Assembly: GCF_000813725.1 (NCBI RefSeq)
Contig: NZ_JWLD01000027.1
Span: forward strand, 62,001-126,000
From: Leisingera sp. ANG-Vp
Lineage (GTDB): Bacteria; Pseudomonadota; Alphaproteobacteria; Rhodobacterales; Rhodobacteraceae
Direction: 5' to 3'
DNA: 64,000 bases
Notes under the pieces: generated by a model
What the model saw: only the letters and a program-made list of their open reading frames with translations
Told to the model about the DNA's origin: nothing
Databases searched by the model: none
In this document: positions 25,436 through 34,980 of the stretch, one piece after another
Position numbering within the stretch: position 1 is the stretch's first letter
Layout: the number at the start of each line of letters is the position of its first letter
Translations under genes and position numbers: made by a program

Positions 25436-26392
25436 ATGAAGCACCTAGTAAAAACGGCTGCCGCACCGGTTCTGGCACTTGCTTTGGCCCTGCCGGCTGC
25501 AGCCGGCGGCATGCCAGGGAAGGGAATATCCGTTTCGCCGATCAAAGGCTCACCTGCAAACGCCTGGTTTCAGCATATGGTGGTGCAGCTGGGCCTTGAA
25601 GCCTTAGGCTACGAGGTCGGGGAAACGCTGGAAGCGGACTTCCCCGCTGTGCACCTTGCCGTGGCCTCAGGTGATGCCGACTACACGTTCAACCACTGGA
25701 AGCCGCTGCACAACGATTTCTTCGACAAGTCCGGCGGCGAGAGCGTCATGACCCGGGTGAATGCGGCCATCACCGGCGCGGGCCAAGGGTATTACATCGA
25801 CAAGAATACCGCCGAGGCGCATGGCATCACCGACATCGGGCAGCTGGCCGACCCGGCTTTGGCCGCGGTGTTTGACAGCGACGGCGACGGGCGCGCAAAC
25901 CTCTCCGGCTGCAATCCCGGCTGGGGCTGCGAGCTGGCCATCGAAACCCATCTGGACGACTTTAAACTGCGCGATGCCGTGCAGCATGATCAGGGCAGCT
26001 ATTTCGCCATCATGGCCGACACCATCACCCGCTACAACGAAGGCGGCGCAATCCTGTACTATACCTGGACCCCGAACTGGATCAGCGATGTTCTGGTTCC
26101 GGGCGAGGACGTGGTACAGATCGGCATCCCCTCAGGCGGCGGGTTCAAAACCGGGTTTGCAGTGAACGACGTCTACATCGTGGCCAACAATGGTTTCCTC
26201 GAAGCCAACCCGGCCGCCGCCAAGTTCTTTGAGATGGTCGACATCCCGATCTCGGCCGTCAACGCAGCCCAGGTGAAGCTGCGCGACGGCGAGAACACCC
26301 AGGAAGATTTCCGCCGCCACGCCGAGGACTGGGTGTCTGCCAATCAGGCTCAGTTCGACTCTTGGGTGGCCGCGGCAGCAAATGCCAACTGA
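25436..26392 (+). CDS. proX: ProX-like glycine betaine/choline-type ABC substrate-binding protein
   Basis: 318 aa, periplasmic. The start at 25436 has a GGGAGG ribosome binding site at 5 bases. The signal peptide is KHLVKTAAAPVLALALALPAAAGG. The mature protein has the ProX pattern: a WFQHMVVQLGLEALGYEV helix and YTFNHWKPLH, aromatic residues that in this family form the cation-pi box for the trimethylammonium group, and a late YYTWTPNWI. It heads an operon with ATPase, permease and a choline-sulfatase, so choline-O-sulfate or betaine is the likely ligand. Confidence 0.88.
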   Translation: MKHLVKTAAAPVLALALALPAAAGGMPGKGISVSPIKGSPANAWFQHMVVQLGLEALGYEVGETLEADFPAVHLAVASGDADYTFNHWKPLHNDFFDKSGGESVMTRVNAAITGAGQGYYIDKNTAEAHGITDIGQLADPALAAVFDSDGDGRANLSGCNPGWGCELAIETHLDDFKLRDAVQHDQGSYFAIMADTITRYNEGGAILYYTWTPNWISDVLVPGEDVVQIGIPSGGGFKTGFAVNDVYIVANNGFLEANPAAAKFFEMVDIPISAVNAAQVKLRDGENTQEDFRRHAEDWVSANQAQFDSWVAAAANAN

Positions 26393-26411
26393 CCCCTCCC
26401 CAAAGGTTGGC

Positions 26412-26440
26412 GGGCGCGGCTTCGGCAGCGCCCATTTTTT
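26412..26440 (+). terminator. Intercistronic terminator after proX
   Basis: Stem GGGCGC...GCGCCC (26412-26433) with an inner GC-TTCG-GC tetraloop, followed by ATTTTTT. It has the full form of an intrinsic terminator. It lies inside the operon, between the binding protein and the ATPase, so partial read-through is expected. Confidence 0.75.
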
Positions 26441-26457
26441 CCGGAAAGGACTGCGCC

Positions 26458-27477
26458 ATGAGTGAAGCGCAAATCGAATGCCGCGACCTGTGGAAAGTCT
26501 ATGGGCGCAGGTCGGACGAAGCCATGCGGGCGGTGCTGTCCGAAGGCCTGAGCAAAGAGGAGGTTCGCGACAGGTTCAACTGCGTTCTGGGCGTGCGCGA
26601 CGCCAGTTTCAGCGTCAAAAAAGGCGAGATCTTCTGCATCATGGGGCTGTCCGGCTCGGGCAAGTCGACGCTGGTGCGGCACGTGAACCGGCTGATCGAG
26701 CCGACGGCCGGCGAAATCCACGTTGCAGGCCAGCGGGTGGACACCATGAACGAAGCCGGGCTGCGCCAGCTGCGGGCTAAGACCATCGGCATGGTGTTCC
26801 AGCACATGGCGCTGTGGCCGCACCGGACGCTGGGCGATAATGTCGGCTTCGGGCTGGAGGTGCGCGGCGTCTCTGCGAACCAAAGGCGCGAGGCGTCGGT
26901 CCGGGCGCTGGAAGCCATGGATCTGGGCGGCTGGATCGACCATTATCCTGACCAGCTGTCGGGCGGGATGCAGCAGCGCGTGGGCCTCGCCCGCGCGCTT
27001 GCGGCAGATCCTGAGATCCTGCTGATGGATGAGCCGTTTTCGGCACTGGACCCGCTAATCCGGCGGCAGCTGCAGGATCAGTTCCTGAACCTTTCCGCGC
27101 AAATGGATAAGACCACCCTGTTCATTACCCATGATCTGGACGAGGCCATCCGCATGGGCGATCACATCGCGATCATGAACGACGGCGAGATCGTCCAGAT
27201 CGGCACGCCTGAGGAGATTGTGACCAATCCCAAGGACGGCTACGTCGCCGAGTTTGTCAAAGGCATCAGCCGGGTCGCCCTGGTCCGTGCGGAAACCATC
27301 ATGGACAGGCTGGACGGCCGCGAGGTCACTGCCAAGCAAGTCGGCCTTGGGGCAGAGCTGGGCGACATCATCGAACATTTCATGGAAGACCAGTCCCCGG
27401 TCACGGTGATGAGCCCTGACGGGCCACCCGTCGGGCAGATCACCATCAAGGCCGCACTGACGGCCTTGCGCGGGTAA
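26458..27477 (+). CDS. proV: ProV-like ABC ATPase
   Basis: 339 aa. Walker A is GLSGSGKST, the signature is QLSGGMQQRVGLARAL, Walker B is ILLMDEPFSALDPL and the switch is FITHDLDEA. The leader REVRDRFNCVLGVRDASFSV and the C-terminal extension, CBS-like in part, are those of the glycine betaine/proline class. It energises the ProW permease encoded 10 bases downstream. Confidence 0.92.
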   Translation: MSEAQIECRDLWKVYGRRSDEAMRAVLSEGLSKEEVRDRFNCVLGVRDASFSVKKGEIFCIMGLSGSGKSTLVRHVNRLIEPTAGEIHVAGQRVDTMNEAGLRQLRAKTIGMVFQHMALWPHRTLGDNVGFGLEVRGVSANQRREASVRALEAMDLGGWIDHYPDQLSGGMQQRVGLARALAADPEILLMDEPFSALDPLIRRQLQDQFLNLSAQMDKTTLFITHDLDEAIRMGDHIAIMNDGEIVQIGTPEEIVTNPKDGYVAEFVKGISRVALVRAETIMDRLDGREVTAKQVGLGAELGDIIEHFMEDQSPVTVMSPDGPPVGQITIKAALTALRG

Positions 27478-27487
27478 GGAGGCGATC

Positions 27488-28405
27488 ATGGACATCTGGA
27501 ATATCTTCGACACCGAATGGGTGCCCATCGGCGGCTGGGTGGAAACCGCGCTGCAATGGGTCGTGACCCATTTCCGCTTTATCTTCCAAGCCATCAAGGT
27601 CCCGTTCGACATCGTGCTGACCGGATTGGAGGACGGGCTGACACAGGCACCGGATCTGCTGATCCTTCTGCTGATTGTGCTGGTGGCCTGGCAGGCGGGC
27701 GGTCGCAGGCTGGGGCTGATCTCGCTGGCCTGCATGACCGGCATCGGCCTGATGGGTGCCTGGGAAGAAAGCATGACAACGCTGTCTATCGTGCTGACCT
27801 GCGTGGTGTTCTGCTCGCTGATCGGCATTCCGCTGGGCGTTGTTGCAGCCAAGAATGACCGGTTCTGGATGGTGCTGCAGCCGGTCCTGGACCTGATGCA
27901 GACGATCCCCTCCTTCGTCTACCTGGTGCCGATCGTGATGCTGTTTTCCATCGGCAATGTCTCGGGCGTGATCGTGACCTTCATCTATGCGCTGCCGCCG
28001 GTGGTGCGGCTGACCAACCTCGGCATCCGTCAGGTGCGGGAGGACATGGTCGAGGCCGCACGCGCCTTTGGCGCTTCGAACCGGCAGACGCTTTTCAAGG
28101 TTGAGCTGCCGCTGGCGATGCCGACCATCATGGCAGGGGTCAACCAGACCATCATGATGGCGCTTTCGATGGTGGTGGTGTCCTCGATGATCTCGGTCAC
28201 CGGCCTGGGCCAGATGGTGCTGCGCGGCATTGGCCGTCTGGACATGGGGCTCGCCACGGTCGGCGGCTTGGGCATCGTCTTCCTAGCCATCGTGATTGAC
28301 CGCACCTCGCAAAGCTTTGGCATCTCGGCCCGCGAACGGGGCCACAGGAAATGGTACGAAACCGGCCCCGCGGGAGCCGTGCGTGCATTGATAAAGAAAG
28401 ATTGA
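27488..28405 (+). CDS. proW: ProW-like ABC permease
   Basis: 305 aa, inner membrane. Hydrophobic helices include LLILLLIVLVAWQAGG and MTTLSIVLTCVVFCSLIGIPLGVVAA. The permease EAA-type loop is EAARAFGASNRQTLFKVELPLAMPTIMAGVNQTIM. Start and stop lie close to neighbours (10 and 3 bases), so it is one operon with the ATPase and the sulfatase. Confidence 0.92.
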   Translation: MDIWNIFDTEWVPIGGWVETALQWVVTHFRFIFQAIKVPFDIVLTGLEDGLTQAPDLLILLLIVLVAWQAGGRRLGLISLACMTGIGLMGAWEESMTTLSIVLTCVVFCSLIGIPLGVVAAKNDRFWMVLQPVLDLMQTIPSFVYLVPIVMLFSIGNVSGVIVTFIYALPPVVRLTNLGIRQVREDMVEAARAFGASNRQTLFKVELPLAMPTIMAGVNQTIMMALSMVVVSSMISVTGLGQMVLRGIGRLDMGLATVGGLGIVFLAIVIDRTSQSFGISARERGHRKWYETGPAGAVRALIKKD

Positions 28406-28408
28406 GAC

Positions 28409-29902
28409 ATGACTGACAGGCCGAATATTCTGTTCATTCAGGTGGACCAGCTGACCGCAAGCGCCCTGCGCGCATACGGCGACCAGATCTGCCACGCGCC
28501 CGCGCTGGACGCTCTGACAGACAATGGCGTGGTGTTTGAAAACGCCTATTGCAACTTCCCGCTCTGCGCGCCGTCGCGGTTCTCGATGGCCACCGGGCAG
28601 CTCTGCTCCACCGTCCGGGCCTATGACAATGCGGCGGAGTTTTCGGCAGAAATCCCGACCTATGCCCATTACCTGCGGGCAGCCGGCTATCAGACCGCCC
28701 TCTCAGGCAAGATGCATTTCATCGGCCCGGACCAGTTCCACGGGTTCGAGAAACGCCTGACCGCGGATCTGTATCCGGGCGATTTCGCCTGGGTGCCGAA
28801 CTGGGGCAACGAGGGCAAGCGCGACACCAACGACCCCCGCGCGGTGCGCATTGCCGGCATCTGCGAACGCTCGGTGCAGATCGACTACGACGAGGAGGTC
28901 ACTTTCAAGGCGGTACAGCACATCTATGACATGGCCCGCTCAGATGACGAGCGTCCGTTCTTCCTGCAGGTCTCCTATACCCACCCGCATGAGCCTTATC
29001 TCTGCCGCAAGGAATTCTGGGATCTTTACGAGGGCAAGGAGATCCCTATGCCGCGCGTTGGCGCCTTGCCGGAGCAGGAGCACGACCCGCATTCCGCCCG
29101 GCTGCTGAAGGATTTCGGGATGCTGGGGATTCAGTTCAGCGATGATGACGTGCGGCGAGCGATCCGCTCCTACTACGGCTCGATCAGCTATATCGACAGC
29201 CTTGTTGCCCGGGTGCTGGATGCGCTGAAGGCAACCGGAGCGGACAAGAACACGGTTATCATCTTCACCTCCGATCACGGCGAGATGCTGGGCGAACGGG
29301 GCATGTGGTTCAAGAAGCACTTCTTCGAGAAGTCGCTGCGGGTGCCGCTGATCATGACCGCCCCCTGGATCAAGCCCCAGCGGGTGCGGGAGCTGGTATC
29401 GCTGGTCGACCTGCTGCCAACCTTCAACGCAATTGCGGGAACCGAGGAGCGCGACGCGCCCTTGGAGGGCGTTGACCTCTCCACTTTGACTGATCGCGGC
29501 GACCCCGCCCCCGAGCGCGCGGTTTACGCCGAATACCTGGCCGAAGCGACGCCGGTGCCAATCTTCATGATCCGCCGCGGGCAGTACAAGTTCATCTCCT
29601 CCTCCCATGATGGAGAAATGCTGTTCGACCTCCGCTCCGACCCCGATGAGCGCAGCAATCTTGTATACGATGCCGGCCACCAAGAGGCCGTGGCCCGTTT
29701 CCGCGAAGAGATTTCCAGGAAATGGAACGAGGCAGCGCTGACCCGGGACATTGTCCTCAGCCAGAAGCGCCGGGCCATTGTCCGCGACGCCATGAGACAA
29801 GGGGAAAAGCAACGCTGGAACCACGGTGAAAGCGGTACGGACATGGTCATCTGGTATCGCGGTGAACAGGGCTACAACGAGTGGGCCTTCGACTATATTT
29901 GA
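28409..29902 (+). CDS. betC: Choline-sulfatase-type sulfatase (first of two in the window)
   Basis: 497 aa, cytoplasmic (no signal peptide). It has the type I sulfatase opening RPNILFIQVDQL, with metal-ligand Asp, and the formylglycine motif CAPSR with Cys53 to be converted. TYAHYLRAAGYQTALSGKMHFIGPDQFHGFEKR is a choline-sulfatase hallmark, and later metal ligands lie in FTSDHGEMLGERGMWFKK. The reaction is choline-O-sulfate to choline and sulfate. It follows the ProXVW-type importer by 3 bases. Another homologue lies at 49129-50637; this one diverges more in its C-terminus, so a related sulfate ester is possible. Confidence 0.85.
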   Translation: MTDRPNILFIQVDQLTASALRAYGDQICHAPALDALTDNGVVFENAYCNFPLCAPSRFSMATGQLCSTVRAYDNAAEFSAEIPTYAHYLRAAGYQTALSGKMHFIGPDQFHGFEKRLTADLYPGDFAWVPNWGNEGKRDTNDPRAVRIAGICERSVQIDYDEEVTFKAVQHIYDMARSDDERPFFLQVSYTHPHEPYLCRKEFWDLYEGKEIPMPRVGALPEQEHDPHSARLLKDFGMLGIQFSDDDVRRAIRSYYGSISYIDSLVARVLDALKATGADKNTVIIFTSDHGEMLGERGMWFKKHFFEKSLRVPLIMTAPWIKPQRVRELVSLVDLLPTFNAIAGTEERDAPLEGVDLSTLTDRGDPAPERAVYAEYLAEATPVPIFMIRRGQYKFISSSHDGEMLFDLRSDPDERSNLVYDAGHQEAVARFREEISRKWNEAALTRDIVLSQKRRAIVRDAMRQGEKQRWNHGESGTDMVIWYRGEQGYNEWAFDYI

Positions 29903-30036
29903 GTGCTGAGAGAGTGGCAGCGGCACCATGATCCTCACGTCGGTCTGGTTCTGCCGGGGGCGGTATTGGGGAGCAGAAAAGGGTGGACCGTCACTAGCGG
30001 CTTCGCACGCCCCTCTGACGAATTTTGTCACAAACT

Positions 30037-30068
30037 GCCACCGCTTAGCGGTGGCCGCCCGAGCGGCC
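30037..30068. terminator. Two overlapping hairpins between convergent genes
   Basis: GCCACCGC-TTA-GCGGTGGC (30037-30055, 8-bp perfect stem) overlaps GGCCGC-CCGA-GCGGCC (30053-30068, 6-bp perfect stem). They lie between the ends of the sulfatase (+) and dioxygenase (-) genes. There is no T-run. It may be a bidirectional terminator or part of an intergenic repeat. The rest of 29903-30199 holds no gene I recognise. Confidence 0.5.
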
Positions 30069-30199
30069 ATTAGCGACCTTGTGCAGCATTCTAGTTTAGG
30101 CAATGCCTCCGGGGCCAAACGGGCTGCCAACCTTGCAAGTGGAAACGGGCGGCCCCGCCCCTTTGGATCTGGGAAAAGCCGCCTGCAGCCCCGCTTGTC

Positions 30200-31096
30200 T
30201 CAGCAGGCAAGACTAACCGCCTTGCGCGCAGTCTCCAGCCCGTCACTGGCAGTCATCGAACAGCATACGCTTGCTAGGGTTCGCGGCTGCTCATAGGGCC
30301 AAGGCATTCCGCGATGGAGCGTTGCTCTCTGGTCCCACATCAGGACATCACCAACCTGCCACTGGTGCGAATACACAAACTGGGGCTGCGTGCAGAAGGC
30401 CATAAGCTCATCCACCAGTGCATCGCCTTCCGCTGGGCTGAGCCCCTCCACTTCGAACACATGCGATGCAATGAACAGTGCCTCATGCCCATTGACGGGA
30501 TTTGCCCAGACTGCCGGCCATCGCTGCGCCGGCCATTTGTTGAACATGGGCAGATTTGCCAGCTCCATTGAAATCCGTTCCCGCGAGCGGCGGTAGTTGT
30601 GCCCCAGTATCCGTCCTCTGATCTTCTGTTTGAGTTCCTCTGGCATCGCGGCCCATGCCGCGCGCGTGGAGGCCAGCTCTGTCTGGCCGCCCTCCGTTGT
30701 CACAACTTTGGCAGCCAGGATGTTGCACAGGGAAGGAACCGGCATGAAGGTGGAATCGATATGCCACTGCTGGTTCGCTTTCAGGTGCAGGGTGTGCAGA
30801 TCCATTTCATCCGTGACACCTGCACCCGTTTCATTGGAAACAAGCGACACCTCCGGCCCCGTGCCCGGCTGCCGTTCATCCTTTTTCCGGTCCTCAATTG
30901 GGCCGAACATCCGCGCCAGGCGCAAGTGGTCTTCCGGCGGCAGTGACTGGTTGCGAAACAGCAGCGCAGAATGATCTTCGAAAAGTTTCCGGAGTTCCGG
31001 GTAATCTTCCTCCGCCGAGGCCTTCGACAGGTCGAAGTTGTGGACGACAGCGCCAAAGCAGTCCGTCAGAGGGCTGATTTCAAGTAAAGGTGACAT
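30200..31096 (-). CDS. TfdA/TauD-family Fe(II)/2-oxoglutarate dioxygenase
   Basis: 298 aa from the ATG at 31096, chosen for the AGGA box 7 bases upstream. The iron ligands are His and Asp in QQWHIDSTF and the distal His in ATLHRGMPW, followed by the 2-oxoglutarate-binding Arg in the PYEQPRTLASV block. FRNQSLPPEDHLRLARMFGPIE is the usual N-terminal family block. Such enzymes hydroxylate sulfonates, sulfate esters, aryloxy acids or betaines. It is divergent from a LysR gene that probably controls it. Nearness to the choline sulfate operon hints at a sulfur or quaternary-amine substrate, which is speculation. Confidence 0.88.
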   Translation of the reverse strand: MSPLLEISPLTDCFGAVVHNFDLSKASAEEDYPELRKLFEDHSALLFRNQSLPPEDHLRLARMFGPIEDRKKDERQPGTGPEVSLVSNETGAGVTDEMDLHTLHLKANQQWHIDSTFMPVPSLCNILAAKVVTTEGGQTELASTRAAWAAMPEELKQKIRGRILGHNYRRSRERISMELANLPMFNKWPAQRWPAVWANPVNGHEALFIASHVFEVEGLSPAEGDALVDELMAFCTQPQFVYSHQWQVGDVLMWDQRATLHRGMPWPYEQPRTLASVCCSMTASDGLETARKAVSLAC

Positions 31097-31191
31097 TGGT
31101 TGTTCCTGTATTGCATCTCCTGACTGCATCCTAAGAGTGCGAAACCGCAAATAAACTTGCTAAATCTGCATGACGTTCATAGCTTTTCTTT

Positions 31192-32112
31192 ATGCAAGGC
31201 CGTTTTCGCCGCACACAGCATCTGCTCAATGCGCTTCCGGTTCTGGAGGCATCCGTAAGGCTTGGCAGCTTTACAAAGGCCGGAGAGCATCTGGGTCTCA
31301 GCCAACCCGCTGTGAGCCGCCACATCGCCAACCTTGAGGATCAGCTGGGAGTGCAGCTCTTTACCCGGGAGCACAACAAGCTGACAGTGACCAGACAGGG
31401 CCGGGACCTGGCGAATGCGGTCAGCCTGGGCCTGACCCATATCGATTCAGCCATCCGCAAAACGGCAGGAAGCGCCGGTGCCGGCGGGGTGCGCCTGGCC
31501 TGCACGCAAAGCTTTGCCAACTGCTGGCTGCTGCCCCGGTTTTCCCGTCTGAGGCAGGCAATGGGGGATGTGCAGGTGCAGCTTGCGGTCTCTCATTGGC
31601 TGGATGACATCGACCCCGACAGCGTCGACATGATTGCCCACTGGCGGCCGCAAGGCTGGGCCGGATGGCCGCGGGAACAGCTTTTTGAGGAAGCAACCTT
31701 TCCGGTGTGCTCCCCGGACTACCTGCGCCGCAACCCCGTGCTCCAGGATGCTTCGGAGGATCCGTCTGTTTTGGTGCGGCCCGATCTGCTGCACTATGAG
31801 GAACGTGCGATGGAGTTCGCAGGCTGGCCCGATTGGTTTGCCGCCTCAGGCATCAGCTACACCGCTCCGGATCGGATTTCCCGGTACCCCAGCTACCAGT
31901 TCATGCTGCAAGCCGCGGCGGATGGCGCCGGGATCGCATTGGCTTGGCAGCACTTGGCTGCAGACAAAATTGCTTCTGGCGATCTGGTGCAGATCGGACA
32001 ATGTCTCCGCCGGGACGGGGCTGGCTACTTTCTGGAATACAGGGATTCAGGAACTGCTTCGCAACTTCCGCAAAGGCTGCTGGACTGGTTCTTCGCGGAG
32101 GCAGGCAAGTGA
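31192..32112 (+). CDS. LysR-family regulator (GcvA-like)
   Basis: 306 aa. The helix-turn-helix is LPVLEASVRLGSFTKAGEHLGLSQPAVSRHIANLE, and the effector domain has FANCWLLPRFSRLRQ and PREQLFEEATFPVCSPDYL. It lies head-to-head with the dioxygenase gene across 95 bases, so it is the likely regulator of that gene. Confidence 0.9.
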   Translation: MQGRFRRTQHLLNALPVLEASVRLGSFTKAGEHLGLSQPAVSRHIANLEDQLGVQLFTREHNKLTVTRQGRDLANAVSLGLTHIDSAIRKTAGSAGAGGVRLACTQSFANCWLLPRFSRLRQAMGDVQVQLAVSHWLDDIDPDSVDMIAHWRPQGWAGWPREQLFEEATFPVCSPDYLRRNPVLQDASEDPSVLVRPDLLHYEERAMEFAGWPDWFAASGISYTAPDRISRYPSYQFMLQAAADGAGIALAWQHLAADKIASGDLVQIGQCLRRDGAGYFLEYRDSGTASQLPQRLLDWFFAEAGK

Positions 32113-32373
32113 AGAGTTTCTTGCAGCAAATCGCTAATTGAGGGCGGGAACCACGTTGAAGGATCATGAGTTTCAAGGAGGTTCTGCCCTTCCTTACTGG
32201 AAGCTGGATGGGAGCTGCAGGTCCTGGACGCGCTGCTGGGTATCAGGCTGGCGTGTTTGGTTCAGGGGTGTGCCAGCGCTGGACCTATCAAGGCTACGGC
32301 CGGCGGCGCAAGCACTCCTTTGATGCGGCTGGCCAGTTGGCATCCGCCGGAAGAAAGGCATAGCCAATGTGCC

Positions 32374-33576
32374 TTACTCATACTTTGGAAATCGGCGTTC
32401 TCGTCCAGTCACAAGCAGTGCTGCAATCATGAAGATCAAAGACGGAATGAGTGCAAGTTCCAGCCAATCCAGGTGTTTGGCAAGCCAGCCTCCCGCCAGC
32501 GGCAATACAAAGGCGATGCCATAGCCAACCAGTGTCATGCCGGCACTAAGCCGGGTAACAGCATGCCCTTTGGCGATCACCGCGGGCAGTGAAACCAGCA
32601 GAATCAATTCAACTGAAGCTGCAAAGCCCGTGAGCAGCGCGGCCGCCCAGGACAGCCATCCGGAAAAGAAGGCAAACCCTGCAAGCCCCGCAACGGATAG
32701 TACGGCCGATGCTGCAATCGGCCCTTGCTTTCCAATCCACCGCGGAAAAGCAAGAACAGCAATCGAGGCCAGAAGAGGGGTCGCGTTGTACGCTAAGAGC
32801 AATCCTGCCAGGGCTTCTGTTTCCCCTCGATCCTGCAGGATCGCTCCTACGTAAGAATTGATGACGTAGAAGGCCACGACCGACCCCGCCAGCAGCACCC
32901 CATACCGCCAGACATGGGGATCGTTCCATCGCGGCAGTGATGCTGTTGTGACCTCTTGGCCAGCCGCGCCTTCTGATGAGCTGCGCTCGGCGTTAGTTGG
33001 CCGGACGAAGGCCGTCGCCAAGGCAATGAGCACAATCGGAATGGACCAGAGCAGCAGCGCCGTGCGCCAGTTGTCTGCAGCCATCGGCAGCACCACAGGG
33101 AGCGTCAAGCCGGCGCCGGACATCTCGCCAACCATCATTCCATTCAGGTACACTGCGCTTCCAAGCGCTATGTGGTTTGGCGTCCAGGCCCGCGTGGCAG
33201 CCGGCAAAGCTGTTTGGAACACGGCAACGCCAAGCCCCATGAGCACTGAAACTGCAAACAGTACCGTGCTGGACGGGGCATAGCCTCTTGCGCTGGACGC
33301 TGCCGCCATCAGAAGAAGCCCCCCGGCAATGGCGGCTTTAAGCCCGAACCGCGCAATGATCATCGCCGCTGGGACCGCTCCAAAAGCGATGGCGACCACC
33401 GGCAGCATGGTCAGCGCCCCTATGCCTGCCGCGTCCAATCCATATGCATCGCCGATGCGTGTTGCCAATGGCGGGGCCGCCAGAACCGGGACGCGCAATG
33501 TCCAGCCGACGAGCCACAAAATGGCAAACATGGCGATTGGATACGAATGGGAACGATGCGTTATGCAGTGACTCAC
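32374..33576 (-). CDS. MFS transporter, CynX/NimT-like
   Basis: 400 aa with about twelve hydrophobic helices. The N-terminal LWLVGWTLRVPVLAAPPLATRI and LTMLPVVAIAFGAVPAAMIIARFGLKAAI fit the CynX/NimT branch of MFS carriers (cyanate, nitroimidazole and related substrates). The gene is convergent with the upstream LysR gene and divergent from another LysR gene at 33684, which probably controls it. Substrate cannot be told. Confidence 0.82.
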   Translation of the reverse strand: MSHCITHRSHSYPIAMFAILWLVGWTLRVPVLAAPPLATRIGDAYGLDAAGIGALTMLPVVAIAFGAVPAAMIIARFGLKAAIAGGLLLMAAASSARGYAPSSTVLFAVSVLMGLGVAVFQTALPAATRAWTPNHIALGSAVYLNGMMVGEMSGAGLTLPVVLPMAADNWRTALLLWSIPIVLIALATAFVRPTNAERSSSEGAAGQEVTTASLPRWNDPHVWRYGVLLAGSVVAFYVINSYVGAILQDRGETEALAGLLLAYNATPLLASIAVLAFPRWIGKQGPIAASAVLSVAGLAGFAFFSGWLSWAAALLTGFAASVELILLVSLPAVIAKGHAVTRLSAGMTLVGYGIAFVLPLAGGWLAKHLDWLELALIPSLIFMIAALLVTGRERRFPKYE

Positions 33577-33660
33577 GAGCGGCTCTTTTTGCTTAGCAGG
33601 CTGAATTCCACAAACATAGCCTTTCTGTAAATTTGGAGAATGGGTATAAGTTAGGCAGGT

Positions 33661-33681
33661 GATTTCGAAAAATTGGAAATC
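33661..33681. promoter_or_regulatory. Candidate autoregulatory operator
   Basis: GATTTC-N9-GAAATC, a perfect 6-bp dyad ending 2 bases before the LysR start codon. Occupancy would cover the ribosome binding region and block expression of the regulator. Confidence 0.45.
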
Positions 33682-33683
33682 AA

Positions 33684-34592
33684 ATGAACCGGTTTGCAGA
33701 GATTGAAGCTTTCGTCGCGGTTATAGAAACCGGCTCGTTCTCCGCGGCCGCAGCACGGCAAGGGGTAGCGGTATCTGCTGTCAGCCGCAGGGTCGACGAG
33801 ATGGAAGCGCGGCTTGATGTTAAGCTCACGCAGCGTTCGACTCGCGGTGTCCAGGCTACCGAAAAGGGGCGCATGTACTATGACCGTTGCCTCCGCCTCC
33901 TGTCGGATTTGACAGAAGCGGACAATGCGATTGCCGGTCTTGATGGATCGGTCTCAGGGCCAATTCGTATCGCTTGCCCGCCCGCATTCGGGCTGCGTCA
34001 TCTCGCACCGCTTGCAAACGCCTATGCTGCTGCGAATCCCGGTGTTCAGTTTGATATCGATATGGGGGACCGGGCAGTTGATCTCGTTGAGGAAGGCTTT
34101 GATTTTGCAATCCGCATTGGAAATACAGACGATCCGGCTCTGATCTCTGAACCTCTTTTTCCTGTTCAGTATGTCATCACCGCAAGTCCGGCATTTTGGG
34201 ATGAATATGGGCGCCCCGGAAAGCCGGAAGACCTGAAGGAGGCGCCGGCGATCGTATTTAAGACTGGCAGTGACCCAGCGCGCTGGCGGATTACCTGTCC
34301 TGACAATCGAACCGTCGAAGTGCGCCTGTCCCGGCGCTTCGTGGCCAACAACGGAGAGATCCTGATCGAGGCGGCAAGAGCCGGGTTGGGTGTTTGCCTG
34401 GAACCCAGATATGCCTGCGACGATGCTATCCGCGACGGTTCACTGGAGGCGGTTCTGAAAGGCCATCGCATTGACGAGCGAATGGTTGAACTCGTGCGGC
34501 CAAGCGCTCGGCCGCTCTCTCGCAGGGCTGGTGATTTTGCCGACATTCTCCGGGAAAAATTTGGCGGGGCCGCTGCTTGGGGCGACGGCTGA
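33684..34592 (+). CDS. LysR-family regulator
   Basis: 302 aa. The helix-turn-helix is FVAVIETGSFSAAAARQGVAVSAVSRRVDEME. The CrgA/DmlR-type effector domain shows RIACPPAFGLRHLAPLANAYAAANPGV and DLVEEGFDFAIRIG. It is divergent from the MFS gene. A clear dyad lies immediately before its start. Confidence 0.9.
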   Translation: MNRFAEIEAFVAVIETGSFSAAAARQGVAVSAVSRRVDEMEARLDVKLTQRSTRGVQATEKGRMYYDRCLRLLSDLTEADNAIAGLDGSVSGPIRIACPPAFGLRHLAPLANAYAAANPGVQFDIDMGDRAVDLVEEGFDFAIRIGNTDDPALISEPLFPVQYVITASPAFWDEYGRPGKPEDLKEAPAIVFKTGSDPARWRITCPDNRTVEVRLSRRFVANNGEILIEAARAGLGVCLEPRYACDDAIRDGSLEAVLKGHRIDERMVELVRPSARPLSRRAGDFADILREKFGGAAAWGDG

Positions 34593-34980
34593 AGCGCAGG
34601 TTCCGATTTGCGGTAAAGGGCAGCTTCCAGGCGCTAGGGCCGAAGCAGCCGGCCCGTGCAAACAAGATCAAACCGGATGCCATTGCATGTGAACTCTGCA
34701 ACCGTTCTGCAGGGCTGGGCCGCGGCACGGGCGTTTGCACGCGCGGCAGGATTGTTGAGGGTACGCCCGCGGAACCGGAACAGCCTGGCGAGGCCACAAA
34801 ACACCTTTGGATTGCAGGGGATCGTGCTTGGTTGGAACCAGATGCAGGTTGCAACTGGTAACTCTAAGGCAACGGCGGCAGAGCACGATCTCCTTTGGCA
34901 GCATCCGGCGCCTCGGACCGTCTTTCGATGGGCTGCTCAATCCTCACGGTCATCTGTCCGCTGTGACCTGCAGCAAGGAA
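34593..34980. other. Convergent intergenic region, nothing recognised
   Basis: 388 bases between the ends of a LysR gene (+) and the amidase gene (-). No gene, RNA or stable terminator with a T-run was found on either strand. Confidence 0.5.
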
